The position numbers and the translations under genes were made by a program. The notes below the pieces were generated by a model. That model was not told where the DNA came from. It saw nothing but the letters and a program-made list of their open reading frames with translations, and did not search any database. A stretch of 64,000 nt of DNA from Durusdinium trenchii. Lineage: Eukaryota; Sar; Dinophyceae; Suessiales; Symbiodiniaceae. Shown here piece after piece: positions 34,811-46,601 of this stretch. Position 1 is the first letter of the stretch; every line of letters starts with the position of its first letter. Where the stretch lies: NCBI GenBank assembly GCA_963970005.1, contig CAXAMN010022917.1:2025858-2089857 (forward strand). The letters run 5' to 3'.

Positions 34811-37781
34811 ACCCCAAGCATTCGCTTAATCAATCCCTTCAGATGAACAGCTATCGCACCGACTGATGCGCCCCGGCCCGGCTGTTCAGAAGAGTGAAAG
34901 AGACTTGATGGGCGAGGTCCCGGCGGATTTACTTGACATGTCAAATCCTCTTTCAATGTATACTTGACATGTAAATCCGCAAAAAGATCCTTATACTGAA
35001 AAAAAGGTGCTTGTTCAGTTTCAAATCAGACCTGGTCTGAAAGTAGAAGGACTCGACGCTTAGTAAGCAGGTCGTTCTGAACGGTTGGCGTGGCTAGGTT
35101 TGACGAACCAAATCCAGCTAGCCAACTTTTCGTTGACGTGGCTAGCCTGGCTTAGCTGTATGACATCGCATGGCATCGATGCCGTTCGTTGCGTGGCATC
35201 ACTGGACTCATCGGTCCAAACCAGATCGATCACCCCATCGGTCCCGGCACCTCGATGTCCTGCCAGCTCTGATAGGTATTGTGGCTCCTCCATCGACATG
35301 AATCTGTTATTCATGTGAGTTGAGAGGTAAACATCTCGTCAAGGTCGTCGCTTTGCAGAGGCTGAATCTGTATCGCTGGTCGGCCACGTCCCACGACCAT
35401 CGAGATGGTGTATGCACCACTACGGACTTCAAGACACGATTGCCCAGGTTTCCCGGATGTAGCTGCGCCCTGTGTTTTTTCTTTCAATGTCGTTTCGTGA
35501 TATGTTTCGTGAACACACATTCTTTATGGGAGCTTGGCGGAAAAAGTGTGGTTTTCAGTTCACATCACCCCTCCCTTTAAGCTGGGCACTTAAAACGTGT
35601 ATCATTTTTTTGCACTGTTTTGTGTTGTTTTTTTTTGCATTGTTCGGCACCTTTCGCCAGAGGCATGTGCCGCCTGAAGATTTTTTTGCTCACAATTGTG
35701 GAAAACAACAACAAGCAGTAGCAAACCCGGCCCAAACCTAGACCCGCCACAGGTGACAAAAAAACTGCCCGCAGTTGAGAAGGCAATATTTTCAGTAGGC
35801 TCAGTAGGTGTTATATAAATATGTCTGCCCGTAGTAAATAGAATCATCCGCAACATCCCTCATGCAACCAGAGCAAAGTTCCTTGACAATTGCGGTTGTT
35901 ACAGAACGAGTTCCGCTCATTTCCGCCTGTTTTCGCAAGTGTCCGCCGGTTTCCGCAAAATGTTGCACGTGAAATGTTCAGACTATTTCTAAAACAACCA
36001 CAACCATGACCCTGCCAAACCAAATGGCTCAGATTGAACGCCCAAGGACATTTTTTCGTGGATTCAGCCTAAAAAGATGCCTTTTAAGGACAACCCAAAC
36101 ATTTTGCACCTTTTCGAAGGTCTGGGAAAAAGTGCTTTTTCGTCCAAAGGTATGCTTTTCACGTGTCTTTCTTATTTTTTCTCGAAACGGCAACATTTTG
36201 GCGTACTTTTGTTTCAATGCATGTTGCTTGTCGGTACGCCGGAAACAGTGTGGCAAGCATTTGGCAAATACATTGTAAAAGTTGGACAAATGCCTGGACA
36301 TATGTCCTTTCCCTGCGAAAAGAAGCGTTTGTGCCGTTTAAATGGTTGCCAGTTACTGCAAAGTTCGTGGCGACATGTTTCCATTCCATTGTGCGGAATC
36401 TGTGTGTTTTGGCAGGTGACGTGTGTGTTTGTGTTTTTCATTTTTGTTGACGGGCCTGACATCTGACGCGCTTGATCCAGAACTTGTGTTTTGGGAAAAG
36501 AATCGATCAAACATGGTTCCTTTCCAAGTAAGATGGCATTCAGCATCAATCCTCTTCAAAAAGGATCCCATAGGGTTTCTTCATGTTCGCATTGCTTCGG
36601 TGACAGCGTTCTGGCATGTTCCTGCTGCGACTGGCCAAACTGCATCCACTTTGTCACAGGGAGGCCTTTCCCACTACCATCGGCGTCTCGATTCGTGCAG
36701 TCTATCCAATGGCAATTTTGTTGCATTTCCAACTTCAAGCGCTGCAGTGCCATGACTGGTGGCAAGGTTGCTTGCTAGGTCTATTTCCTCTAAGCCAAGC
36801 TGTGATTCTCGCTGCCCTTCGAGACATCGATATCAGCTCGTTTCATAGCTTTGGTAGCAGACCACCGCATCTTCAGCAGCCAACGCAATCCCGAGAGATG
36901 TTTGCGCCCTCCTCGCATGTCAGTGCTCTCTTCCAGGGACAGTTGCCAACGGTAATTACTAACACTTGTCATTCCCGAGATCTTGGACCACAACTTCTGC
37001 TGACGACTATGCTTGGGATGGCCTTGATCTGGCGCATGGGACTGGAAATTGCGACAAAGGAGAATGGCACACGGCACAAGCATCCACAACTTGTCTGTCT
37101 CTTTGATCTGCGCGAAGATCATTTTGATGGACCAACTCTCCATTGACAAGCTCGCGGGCGGTGCCCTCCGGGCCCCTTTGCCAGCCACACGCCGCACGAA
37201 GGCGGAGGAAGGTGGAGCTTCGAGTGCCATCGACGTGTGGACATATAGAGCGACCACTGTTTAGCTTGTCCGCACAGCGGCTCCTTGGCACGTCATCCTG
37301 AAATCCACTGGATCTGCATCGCCTTTGGAAGGCTGTCAGGCCGGAAGGCCGCGTCGTCCCTCCACAGTGGCTCGGGCAAACGTGCCAGACTCGCCACCCT
37401 GCCAGCAAGGGATGGCGCCACTGCTTGGGGGCTCCATCATCGGCGCCACCATTCTAAGCCTCCGTGGATGTTTCTCTAAGAACACAGAAAGGTGCTGAAC
37501 AATGGCCTGTGGACTGTGCACTGGTGGCTGTGAGGGTAGAGATTTTGCAAAAACTACATTCCTCGACAAACAGCAGCTTCTCCATGGTTTCCCATCACCA
37601 TGGGAACTGTGACCCAACGTTGTTGTTGGTGCTGAGGATCATTTCTTAACAGCTAAGTGGTTGAGCCGGGTTGTGGCCGCTTCGTTGGTGGGTATGGGGA
37701 TCACATGGCCGCACGCCCCCAGTCAGGTTTCCTTGCCCGCCCAGCGCTGCAATATAATGCCGAAGCCAAAGAAGCCAACTG

Positions 37782-37782
<1 letters not shown>
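34811..37782. other. Unresolved region, a few exon-like pieces
   Basis: No gene could be modelled. A 176-aa hydrophobic frame at 36616-37146 (+) and a GC-rich stretch at 37140-37470, open on both strands, may hold exons, but neither shows a known domain. At 35910-35965 TTTCCGC occurs four times, followed at about 35979 by one CAGACTATTTCTAAAAC copy related to the 7.9-kb unit. Confidence 0.35.
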
Positions 37783-37841
<59 letters not shown>

Positions 37842-37941
37842 CTAGTAGTACTAGTAGTAGTAGTAGTAGTAGCAGTAGTAGTAGTAGTACTAGTAGTAGT
37901 AGTAGTAGTAGTAGTAGGAGTAGGAGTAGAAGTAGGAGTAG

Positions 37942-37973
<32 letters not shown>

Positions 37974-37977
37974 ATAA

Positions 37978-38013
<36 letters not shown>

Positions 38014-38163
38014 AAGTAGTAGTAGAAGTGGAAGTAGTAGTAGTAGTAGTAGTGGAAGTAGTAGTGGAAGTAGTAGTAGTAGTAGTAGTAGTGGTTGTAG
38101 TAGTAGTAGTAGGAGTAGGAGTAGTGGTAGTAGTAGTAGGAGTAGTCGCAATAGTAGTAGTAG

Positions 38164-38198
<35 letters not shown>

Positions 38199-38541
38199 AA
38201 AGTAGTTATAGTAGTAGCAGTAGTAGTAGTAGTAGTTGTTGTTGTTGTTGTAGTAGTAGTAGTAGTAGCAGTAGTAGCAGTAGTAGTAGTAGGAGTAGGG
38301 GTAGTGATAGTCGTGGTAGTACTAGTAATAGTAATAGTAAAAGTAGGAGTAGTAGTAGTAGTAGTTGTTGTTGTTGTTGTGGTTGTTGTTACAGCAGCAG
38401 TGGCAGTTCTTGTTGTTGTAGCAGTAGCAGCCGCAGGAGTTGTAGGAAGAAGGAGGTGGAGGAGGAGCAGGAGTGAAAGTAGCAGTAGCAGTAGCAGTAG
38501 TAGTAGTAGCAGTAGCAGTAGCAGTAGTAATAGTAAAAGCA
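37783..38541 (+). repeat. (TAG)n triplet array, about 760 bp
   Basis: TAGTAG repeats interrupted by AGG, AGC, TTG and ACT variants. All long ORFs across it (Ser-, Val-, Thr- or Leu-only) are products of the repeat. Confidence 0.95.
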
Positions 38542-38805
38542 GCTGCAGCATCAGATCCGCTGCCTTAAAAACGTATTCCAAGACTTGGGTAAGCCTGGTA
38601 TAATTTCCATGAACCAAGCAAACCCCAAAAGAGATTGTGATGAACCTTGAAAGGAAGGAGTGGGAAAACAATGAACATGTGTGTGTGTTGTTTCCTCCGG
38701 CGAACAACGTCTTCCATTGCCACCCACTGAACTATTCAAGGTGTCGGAACAATTTTGCGAATACGTTTCCTTGTCAATGCTGATTGTATGTGCCCGTTAT
38801 TCACT

Positions 38806-39274
38806 GCTGTTACTACCACACCTTTTACTGCTACTCCTACTACTAGAACTACTACTACTACTACTACTACTCCTACTGCTACGGCTACTGCTACTGCCAC
38901 TTCTACTATTACTATTACTACTACTACTACTGCTACTATTATGACGACGACGACTACTTCTACGACTACCACTACGCCTACCACTACTAACTAATACTAC
39001 TACTACTACTACTACTCCTACTACTTCTATTACTACTACTGCTACCACCACCATTACTACCTACTACCTACTACCTACTACTACTACCACCACTACTACT
39101 ACTACGACGACGACTACTACTACTACTACTACTATTACTACTACTATTCCTACTAATGTTCCTACTACTACTACTACTACTGCTACTATTATGACGACGA
39201 CGACGACTACTTCTACGACTGCCACTACAACTACGACGACGACGACGACGACTACTACTACTATTACGACTACA
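38806..39274 (+). repeat. (CTA)n triplet array, about 470 bp, inverted to the previous one
   Basis: CTACTA/ACTACT repeats with ACG-ACG and TTCTAC variants. CTA is the reverse complement of TAG, so this array is inverted relative to 37783-38541, with a 264-bp non-repeat spacer between. Confidence 0.95.
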
Positions 39275-40639
39275 GGGCTAACAGCTCCCATTGGTCCAAG
39301 TGGACTCTCTGCGTTTCATTGTGGTTCGTTGAGGAGCAACTCAAAAGATCTGCCTCAGGCCTGGGCCCAGACAAGGCCCTTGGAGGACTCTTGACGTTGC
39401 AGGAACAATCCGGATAACCTTGGAGCAGGGGCACGCCAAGTACAAGTTTCCTGATCCCCCATGTAATTTCCTCTTAGGAAATCAGCCAACCCGGGTTGTC
39501 AAAAAGCAGACCATTCTTTAGAGTCCACCATCCATTCTGTAGAGTTCACCATGCATTTTAGAGTGGCAACGGAGTGTGCTTCTTTAGAGCTGCACTTTTT
39601 GCCACACGCATGGACTGGTTTTGTGCTGTTGTCATCATGGACTGGAACCAGGCGTTCTGATTCTTTAGGGGAGGTGCGGGTGTCACAGGTGTGTGCGCAC
39701 TGTGCTCAACGTGTATAGATTTTTTGAGGGCCAGTGCCCCGTTTGTGTTGGCAGAGTCCTGACTCTTTAAGCTGACATGTTGGTATGGGCACGGTGGAGT
39801 GAGGATTCTTTAAGGTGGTTCAACCATGCTCTTGGATAATCACCTCCAGCCTTCAAGGTGGGGTTTCTGGCCACGCTGTGGCGACAGAGGGTCAAGCATG
39901 GACAGGCCACAAGCCACTGGACAGCAGAGTCTTGTTGCACGAAGGAGCGCTTTGTGGTCGGCACACGCAGCTAAGCTAACAATTCACAAAGCAAAACAAT
40001 TTCCAATTTCCTTCAGACCAAGGAGTTGAGATCATTGACATGGAAGCGCCTGGACAAGAAACGCCTCGTGCAAATGCGCTGGGTCCCTACGACACAGCCT
40101 AGACCTGAGGGTTCATTGGCGAAGGCCCGCTAGTTCGCAGTAGGCTTTCAACAGCCGAACTTGACCCAGGTCAGGCTGCAGCACCGACGATGACAAGGGT
40201 GTGCTCTTATGTTTGGCCGCCAGCCATGGCTTCAAGCTGGGCTCAGGCGATGTTGCGCCAGTTCTTCCAGCGATGATATCATTGGAGCAGTGGTGGTGTG
40301 GGCCCCACCGGATCTTGCAGTGCTGTATGGACCGGATCCATCGGATCCGGCTCTACCATTGAAGGTGGTGAAAACCCTTTTGACTCAAATCATCCTAAAT
40401 CCAAGTGGCCCGGCACTTGGTCAGCGGAATCTGTGAGTGTGACTCCGGACCCCCCCCATCCGACCTTCATGCGGAAAAACCCTTCACAATTTCTGGGCAC
40501 TTGACATCCCAGGGATGTATCAAGTTGGTTTCAGGTAGTTACATTTTCATCTTAAAGGATGCAGAAGTGGTTGGCATGACTCGGGTTCACGCAAGCCGTG
40601 ATGGCAATGGTGTGTTCGACGCAGCTGAAGCCGGAGCAG
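39275..40639. other. No gene recognised
   Basis: Short frames without motifs. The word TCTTTA recurs in several places from 39.5 to 39.8 kb without clear periodicity. Confidence 0.35.
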
Positions 40640-41300
40640 CGTACCGATGGGGCTGGTGGGATGAAAAGCCGTTCACTTTTGCAGGTTGCCAAATCACCCA
40701 GGCCCACAAGGAGGGCAGCAAACCGGAAGGATGCAGCGACTTTCCAATGAGATCAGCCAACTTCGTGGCGTGATTGGCCCTTTGTCCTGGCAGGCTTCAC
40801 AGAAGGCACCACAGTTCCAAACTGATGTGGCACTGCTGCTGTCGGAGGCGCCGCGTGCCACGGTGGACAGGCTGCTGCAAGCGAACAACAAAAAGTGCGA
40901 GGTGCGTATGGTGTCCCAGACTTTGGTGTTTCCTCATTGGGCTGTGCCTTTGCAAGGTTTGAGCATCATTGTTTGGTCGGACGCTTCGGCCCCGAATCTT
41001 GTCAGCTCAACAATGGGCATTGTGGGAGGATGCACTCCCAGGTCCATTTTGGAAGGGACATCCCAACAGGTGGCTCTCAGCACCTGGCGGTCCCAGAGGA
41101 ACCTCAGGCAAGCAATGGGGCTGAAGTCCAGGACATCACCGAGGGCGAGGACTTGTGCTTTCGGTTGAAGACACTTCTCGCCAAGATCAGTGGCGAAGAG
41201 TTGGCTCGCCGGTGCTCTGCAAAATGCTCCGAGAACAGGCCCATGGCCTTGGTTTTGGGCTCCCGGGCATTCATGATGCAACGAAAAGAAATGTAAACTC
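40640..41300 (+). mobile_element. Decayed Ty1/copia-like pol fragment (RT end and RNase H)
   Basis: The translated strand reads EKPFTFAGCQITQ, then ISQLRGVIGPLSWQASQKAP and ATVDRLLQANNK, then IIVWSDASAPNL. These match in order the end of the reverse transcriptase and the start of the RNase H domain of copia-type polyproteins; the RNase H Asp is in WSDAS. At about 41,100 the frame moves to EVQDITEGEDL, which fits the next RNase H helix. No LTRs, gag or integrase were found, so this is a truncated, frameshifted remnant that cannot move by itself. Confidence 0.6.
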
Positions 41301-42626
41301 GCTTCAAATTTCACAAGCTGAGATCCAAAAGGTCCGGATACCCATAGAAATCCAGACCAACTTAAGGTGGGTCAACGGAGATCGGCAGCTGGCAGTGCAA
41401 GGTGCAGATCTAGTTGATTTTTTGACTGCATGGACCATTGTTGCTCTCATCCCCCATACTTCTCTGATCACACCACCCGAGCCAGGGCCAGCAATGTTTT
41501 ACCGCGAGTGTGTTGACCTCCTTGATGACCTGTCGTTCCATCTCGTCTCGCAGCTGTCGCTTCCTTCCCGACACGACAATCGGGTCATGCACTACGGCCC
41601 ACCACTGCCCATTTGCCAGAAACTGCATCATCATATTCTTTGCTGCTCCGCTCTGATGCAAGTGCTGTTGCAGTATTTACACATCCATTTTACACTGGCT
41701 GGGATAGTTGAATATGATATGCTCAAAATATGGCAGGTAAATAACTGAGTCCACAGCTGTCGAAAAACACAAACAACTACATTGTGAAGACGGCATGAGC
41801 CTGGAATCGGTGGTATAGGGTGATGTTCCATGCAAAGGTTGCTATCGTGCAACCATGTTCAAGTTGTTCTTCAGGCTGAGGCTGGTGTTGGCGCGTTTAA
41901 GATGATTTTGCAACCTGCAAGGAAGGTTTGTTGTAGGTTGTCCATCATCCCACGTTGCCATTGGTAGAGGGAAGGTGCTGCCTAGTGACTAGTGAAATTT
42001 GAATGGTCAAGCCTCAGTGTTCCCATTGCGATCTGGCGCTCGTCACGGAGGGGGACAAAGTTCATCGAAAAAATCACACTGTCACCCATCACAGTTTTTG
42101 AGAAACACCTGGTGTGTTTGGAAACCATTTTTGCATGGCACGTGGATGAAAACAATACAGGTGCCACAACAAAATGAGAGGCGCACCAATAAAGCAGAGA
42201 CACACGCTTCACCTTAAGGCAGAGACCCGTCATTTAATTGCGATGCGTGTTGCTATGCTATGGTGCACTAGCTGCAAGCAGCTCCGCAAGCGCGGCCCAA
42301 GAGAATCGAACCACTATTGGTGTTAGACAAGTTGCACAATTCGAGGGCACCTGCAATTTTGTTCCCAACAACACGCTAAGGTCCAAAAAATCCACAAGTA
42401 TTTTCAATCATTGGCGTAAACTTTCGGACTCAACGGTCCTTATTTCAAGTTCATTGGTTTCAAGAATGCGGGCAAACAAACAATCAACGTTTTCTTTGCG
42501 AATTTGGTGACTTTCATTACCTTTGTTGCAGCTCCACCACATGGATTGGCACAATACAATGTGTTTTTTGGGTGTTTTTTTCTTTAAATTTGTTGTGACG
42601 AGTGTTGTGACATAGGGTAGTTTGTT
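41301..42626. other. No gene recognised
   Basis: Possible further decay of the copia fragment at its left end. The minus-strand frame 41410-41661 looks partly coding but carries no motif. Confidence 0.35.
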
Positions 42627-44947
42627 ATGACCACACCGCTTGCCGCTGATGGTCCCTTGGCCTACGTCACACTGATCACGTCAGATGACTTCCTAATGGA
42701 AACCCGGCCGCATGACTTTAGCCTTTTTGTGTGGGTGGTGAAATCGAAAACAAACTGTCACTTTTGCACCGTTTTGGGCGCGTTCAATCCTCCCAGCAAT
42801 GGTATTTGGTAATGGTCTTGGGTGTTTTGCTAGGGTGTTTGTGTTGCAGCTGTCCGGAAACGCCTTCAAGGCAGTACAAACATTGGCATCCTCGCTTCGG
42901 TGCACTGGCACTAAGTACTTGCCAATGTTGGTGGCGACGATGCACTCAGACATTCATTGCGCAGGGGATTTTTTTTTGTGTAGTTGCCGTTGTTGAAAAA
43001 AAATATTTGCCGTTTAGGTTCACAAGGTCCGTTTCACGTTCAAAGTGAGACATGGAACCACAACCCAGGTACTCCACACTGACCAAGTCTCCAGCACCAC
43101 AGTTGCCCGGTTGGCATCGGATTCCTCCCTGAAATTGCACTTCGGCGCAGTGGAGGAAAATGTATCATGTCATATGGAACCCATTCTTGTCACAATACGC
43201 TGAGGAAAGCAGTTGAAACCATTGCCAACCCACATAGCACGGATGTGCATCTTGGCCGCAAGGGTGTGTTGGGCAGAGTGTTTTGTTTTTTGTTTTTGAT
43301 GGATGTGATGGCCAGCTTGTGCGAGGCCTGGCTGGGTCAACTCCGGTTTCACGAAGCTGCGCGTTTGGGAGCAGGAGGAGTTTGCGTCTTGAAGGCAAGA
43401 AGTTTTGTATATTTTTTCAAGTATTTTTGGGAAACCTAGCTATTGCCATTGGGATTGTGTGGTGGTATGTCGTTTGAAACCCACACATCAAAGTAAAGCA
43501 GAACTCAGTGGCCACAGGGTGCTGTTGCACGCTCTGTTGGGTGTTTGTGTTTGAGGGGATGTTGCTTGCAGCAGAGGCAAAATTGGTATACATTGATGCG
43601 GATTGTTTGATTTTGGTCACTTGGCCGCGTGCAAGCGGCCCGGAACCGTGTATGTTTTCAACGAGGTTTGCGGATGTGCGCATCAGCTGCTCCATGTTCC
43701 TTCCTGATGAAAGCAAATCATGTTCCTGCCTTATGCACCAAGGAAAACATTGACGAATTGTTTGCCAGCGTTTGCCCAGCTTTTTGCCCAGCACCTGGCC
43801 TGATATCGCCATCCCATTGCATTTTTTGTCGGGTTTGCGGACCCTTGTTTGCAGGTGTTTTCCTTCAAGGTAACGAGAGGCATGTTGGTTTGAACAAACC
43901 CTCAGTGTAACTGCGCGTGCTGTGCTGGGAAGTGCCCAACGCATCCCATTGCTAAGACGACCGTTCCTGAGCAGATTGAGGACGTTTTTCCACCAGATAA
44001 GTTCAATGCTGGTGTCATGGTGGTGGAGCCCAGCCGCAGTGTGTTTCAGGCACCAGGGCAAACGCCAGTCGCCATGCAGCAAACCCATACACACTGTGAT
44101 CTTGAGCCAGGAGATGCTGCAGCAAATAGACCGTCTTCCATCTCACGACGGAGGTGCTGTTGTTTTTGGACAATCGCATTGGAAAGCGGTAACCCTTAGA
44201 CATTTTCGGGAAACTTGAGATGCTAAAGAGTGAAAAAGAGTGCTCAGAGTGGGAACAAATTTTCCAGGTGACTGGTTCCAATCAAAGTGAACCCAGACCA
44301 TCTTGATTCTGAGCGAAGGCGACACGGGCTTCCTCAACTCCTTTTTTCCGGATTGGTTTCGCTGGCCGGCTGAGCAGCGCTTGCCATTCCGCTACAATGC
44401 TTTGCGCACTATGTATTGGTTCCTAAGCTGATGATACGTAATTGAAGCGTGTTCTGAAACTGGGAAACTGGCCATGAAATTGCTGTTTCCACCAGAATGT
44501 GGAGGAAGTCAACCAGTATTATGGCCCAGAAAAAAGAAACAGGACTCAGGATTCGAGGTCAAATCATTCAGGTCTCGAAAGGGAAGACTTGGGTCGCAGT
44601 TGAGGTTTACACATTCAAACCCTGGATATTGGAAGTCGCTCGCACCTGTGAAGGCAAGAAGGGGTTCGGAGGCTTTGATATGAGACATGTGAAGTGTTGC
44701 CATTGCCCTCGCTTGGTCACATGTCGCAAGCAAAGATAGGGCAAGGAAACGGGCCAAGCAGCAAATGATCCAGTGGGGACCCTTGTCGGCCCTTGTCGTG
44801 GTTCCACGCCCTTTTGGGCGATCGATTTGGCAGGTCCTGCACTTTTGCTCTTCACCCAAGCCATGGGACCCGGAGGCCAAGAAGGGCGATCTGGAACAGC
44901 TACCTGGAGATGTCTATTTGCGCAAGTGTGAGGCAACGGGCCCTTGA
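42627..44947 (+). CDS. GT8-family glycosyltransferase (glycogenin-like)
   Basis: The exon series follows glycosyltransferase family 8, which transfers a sugar from a nucleotide-sugar with retention. ATG 42627 gives PLAYVTLITSDDFLM, the first strand. Exon 42850 on has KAVQTLASSLR. Exon near 43205 has VETIANPH. Exon 43577-43615 (39 nt) gives AKLVYIDADCLIL with the metal-binding Asp-x-Asp. Microexon 43743-43769 (27 nt) gives ENIDELFAS. An exon ending 44049 has FPPDKFNAGVMVVEPSRS. Exon 44111-44153 has MLQQIDRLPSHDG, joined in phase to exon 44319 (GDTGFLNSFFPDWF...RLPFRYN). The last exon, 44834-44947, has VLHFCSSPKPWD, the substrate-binding His-x-x-x-x-x-Lys-Pro-Trp. The intron at 44050 starts GC; others start GT. 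Acceptor substrate unknown; no signal peptide was seen. A few exons between 43.63 and 43.95 kb and before 44.83 kb are not placed. Confidence 0.8.
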
Positions 44948-45721
44948 AGGAGACTGGAATCCAAGACAGGTGCAATTGATATCAGCTAGAGGACCATGAA
45001 GGAAAACATGCGCAAACGTTGGTGTAGGTGACTGCTGGTGTTCAGATCGCGCACTTCGCCGGATATCATGTCACATGGATTCGACCGACAGATTCCATAG
45101 AGGTTTGCATTTATGCCGGAGGGTAACCTGATCTTTGGGTGCCGTGAAATGATTAAGTTGCCAATAGTGATGCCAAGGATTTGGTGGCAGCACTACCTCA
45201 AATCGCAAGTTCCATTCTGACTTGGAAAAAGATTGGCGGCCGAAGGTAAACTCATATCTACTCATATAGCTAGTCAAGTTGTTGGACACTTGTAAGTCAA
45301 GGAACTTTCTCACGGTCCCTTGATGCAGTGTGGAAGTCACGTGGTGGAGACATAAGCAATGTCGATAGGCTCATTAGAGGGAATAATGCATTGGACTTGG
45401 CTACCGGCTTCTTCAGGGCCGAGCGTCGCCGATTCTCAGAGACCCAAATTGTGACATTGCCGCCTGCAGTTGGCTCATCGTACATGTTAAGCTGCATGCA
45501 GCCAGCCAGTCGCTTCGGGCACCTTAAGCCTAGAGTTTTGACATGGATGAGAACCAGAAAGAGTTGCAGTGAGGATACTGTATATATGTGTTTGTCAATT
45601 GATTTTCAAATTCTTCCACCTGCAGCTAAACACAGCTCACGACATTCCACCTGCCAGTGTAGGGCAGATTCAATCACAGCACTTTCAATGAACTTGGGTT
45701 TTCCCTAGAAGTTAGCACCAG
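44948..45721. other. No gene assigned
   Basis: One frame at 45328-45708 (+) and its overlap on the minus strand (45297-45497) are both open and coding-like over 45.33-45.5 kb. Strand cannot be decided and no motif is visible. Confidence 0.3.
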
Positions 45722-46230
45722 CTATTTGCAGCTATCTCTGATGGGCAGATGTTTGAGTTCGACTTCGATGACTTGGGCGAAGTGGAGGCAACGGCGAGTG
45801 TGAGGGCAGCCATGTCAGACTGCGTTCGCTACTTGCGCCACGGGTGAAGCTGTGCAAGTGAGACCCAGGGCCTCACACCCAACACGAACCTGAACATGAA
45901 TTACAGCTTTTGCAGTTGTTTCTTTGGGGGGCGGGCCAGGGTATGCAACGCCACAAGGGCCGCTCATGCAGCCAGTTTTTAACTAATCCTGATTGTGCCC
46001 AGGGTGACATCAAGGGGAGAACTGCAGGACGGATTGGGTATCACCTGCTCTTGTGTTCTGACGTAGATGTGATCATTTCCTTGCATGTTCTGTCCAGTTC
46101 GCTTCGTTTCTTCGCTGCAGTCGCTACTTCTTTTTGGGGCTCTCACCTCTGTTTTTGGGAGGAGCCCTCCGTGGGCGAGGAGCTCCTGGACAGCGGTTAC
46201 AGAGACTGGAAGGATTTGGGGCGGAAATGA
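45722..46230 (+). CDS. Possible SAM-methyltransferase-like exons
   Basis: Exon-like 45722-45848 reads DGQMFEFDFDDLGEVEA...SDCVRYLRHG and may end at GTGAAG. A second piece near 45905-45965 reads VVSLGGGPGY, like the glycine-rich SAM-binding loop of Rossmann methyltransferases. A third open piece (46.07-46.23 kb, SLRFFAAVATSFW...) could continue it. The order fits a small methyltransferase-like gene, but only one short motif supports it. It might also belong to an extension of the GT8 gene. Confidence 0.3.
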
Positions 46231-46601
46231 GCAGAACATAGCAGAACAGATTGATTCTTTCCACCTCAAGAGGGCAGTTGCTAGACACTGAGACACTGAC
46301 ACTGGGATTGTCATATTCACGGAGGCCAACGTGAACTCCAGAATTCAGCACTGAACCAGTTTTGTTTTGACTCTGCTCTCTTCACCGCCAATCACCTGGC
46401 CAAAAGGCTTTCTCATCCAAGATCGAGGCTGAGGTGATGCTGTCCCGATCACATAAACTGGATTTGACACGATTTGACGATTTTGATTCTGCAAACCTAG
46501 CCGTCTTCAAAACTGAAAAATGATGATGTCCTTCCTTTATGCTTGATTCACATTGGAATGATTGGTTTGTAATTATTGTACATCCAAATCCTTTGCAACA
46601 C

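Noticed and set aside
36029..36549. Several overlapping ORFs on both strands
   Set aside because: Mutually overlapping and without motifs; codon patterns do not favour any one.
37646..38707. Long ORFs on both strands (Thr-rich, Ser-rich, Val-rich, Leu-rich)
   Set aside because: They are translations of the TAG/CTA triplet arrays; every frame without stop is open by repetition.
38736..39394. Val- and Thr-rich ORFs
   Set aside because: Same reason: low-complexity triplet repeats.
40405..40773. EF-hand-like DGNGVFDAAEAGA
   Set aside because: A single loop-like string in a decayed retroelement frame, without a partner loop or the correct ligand pattern.
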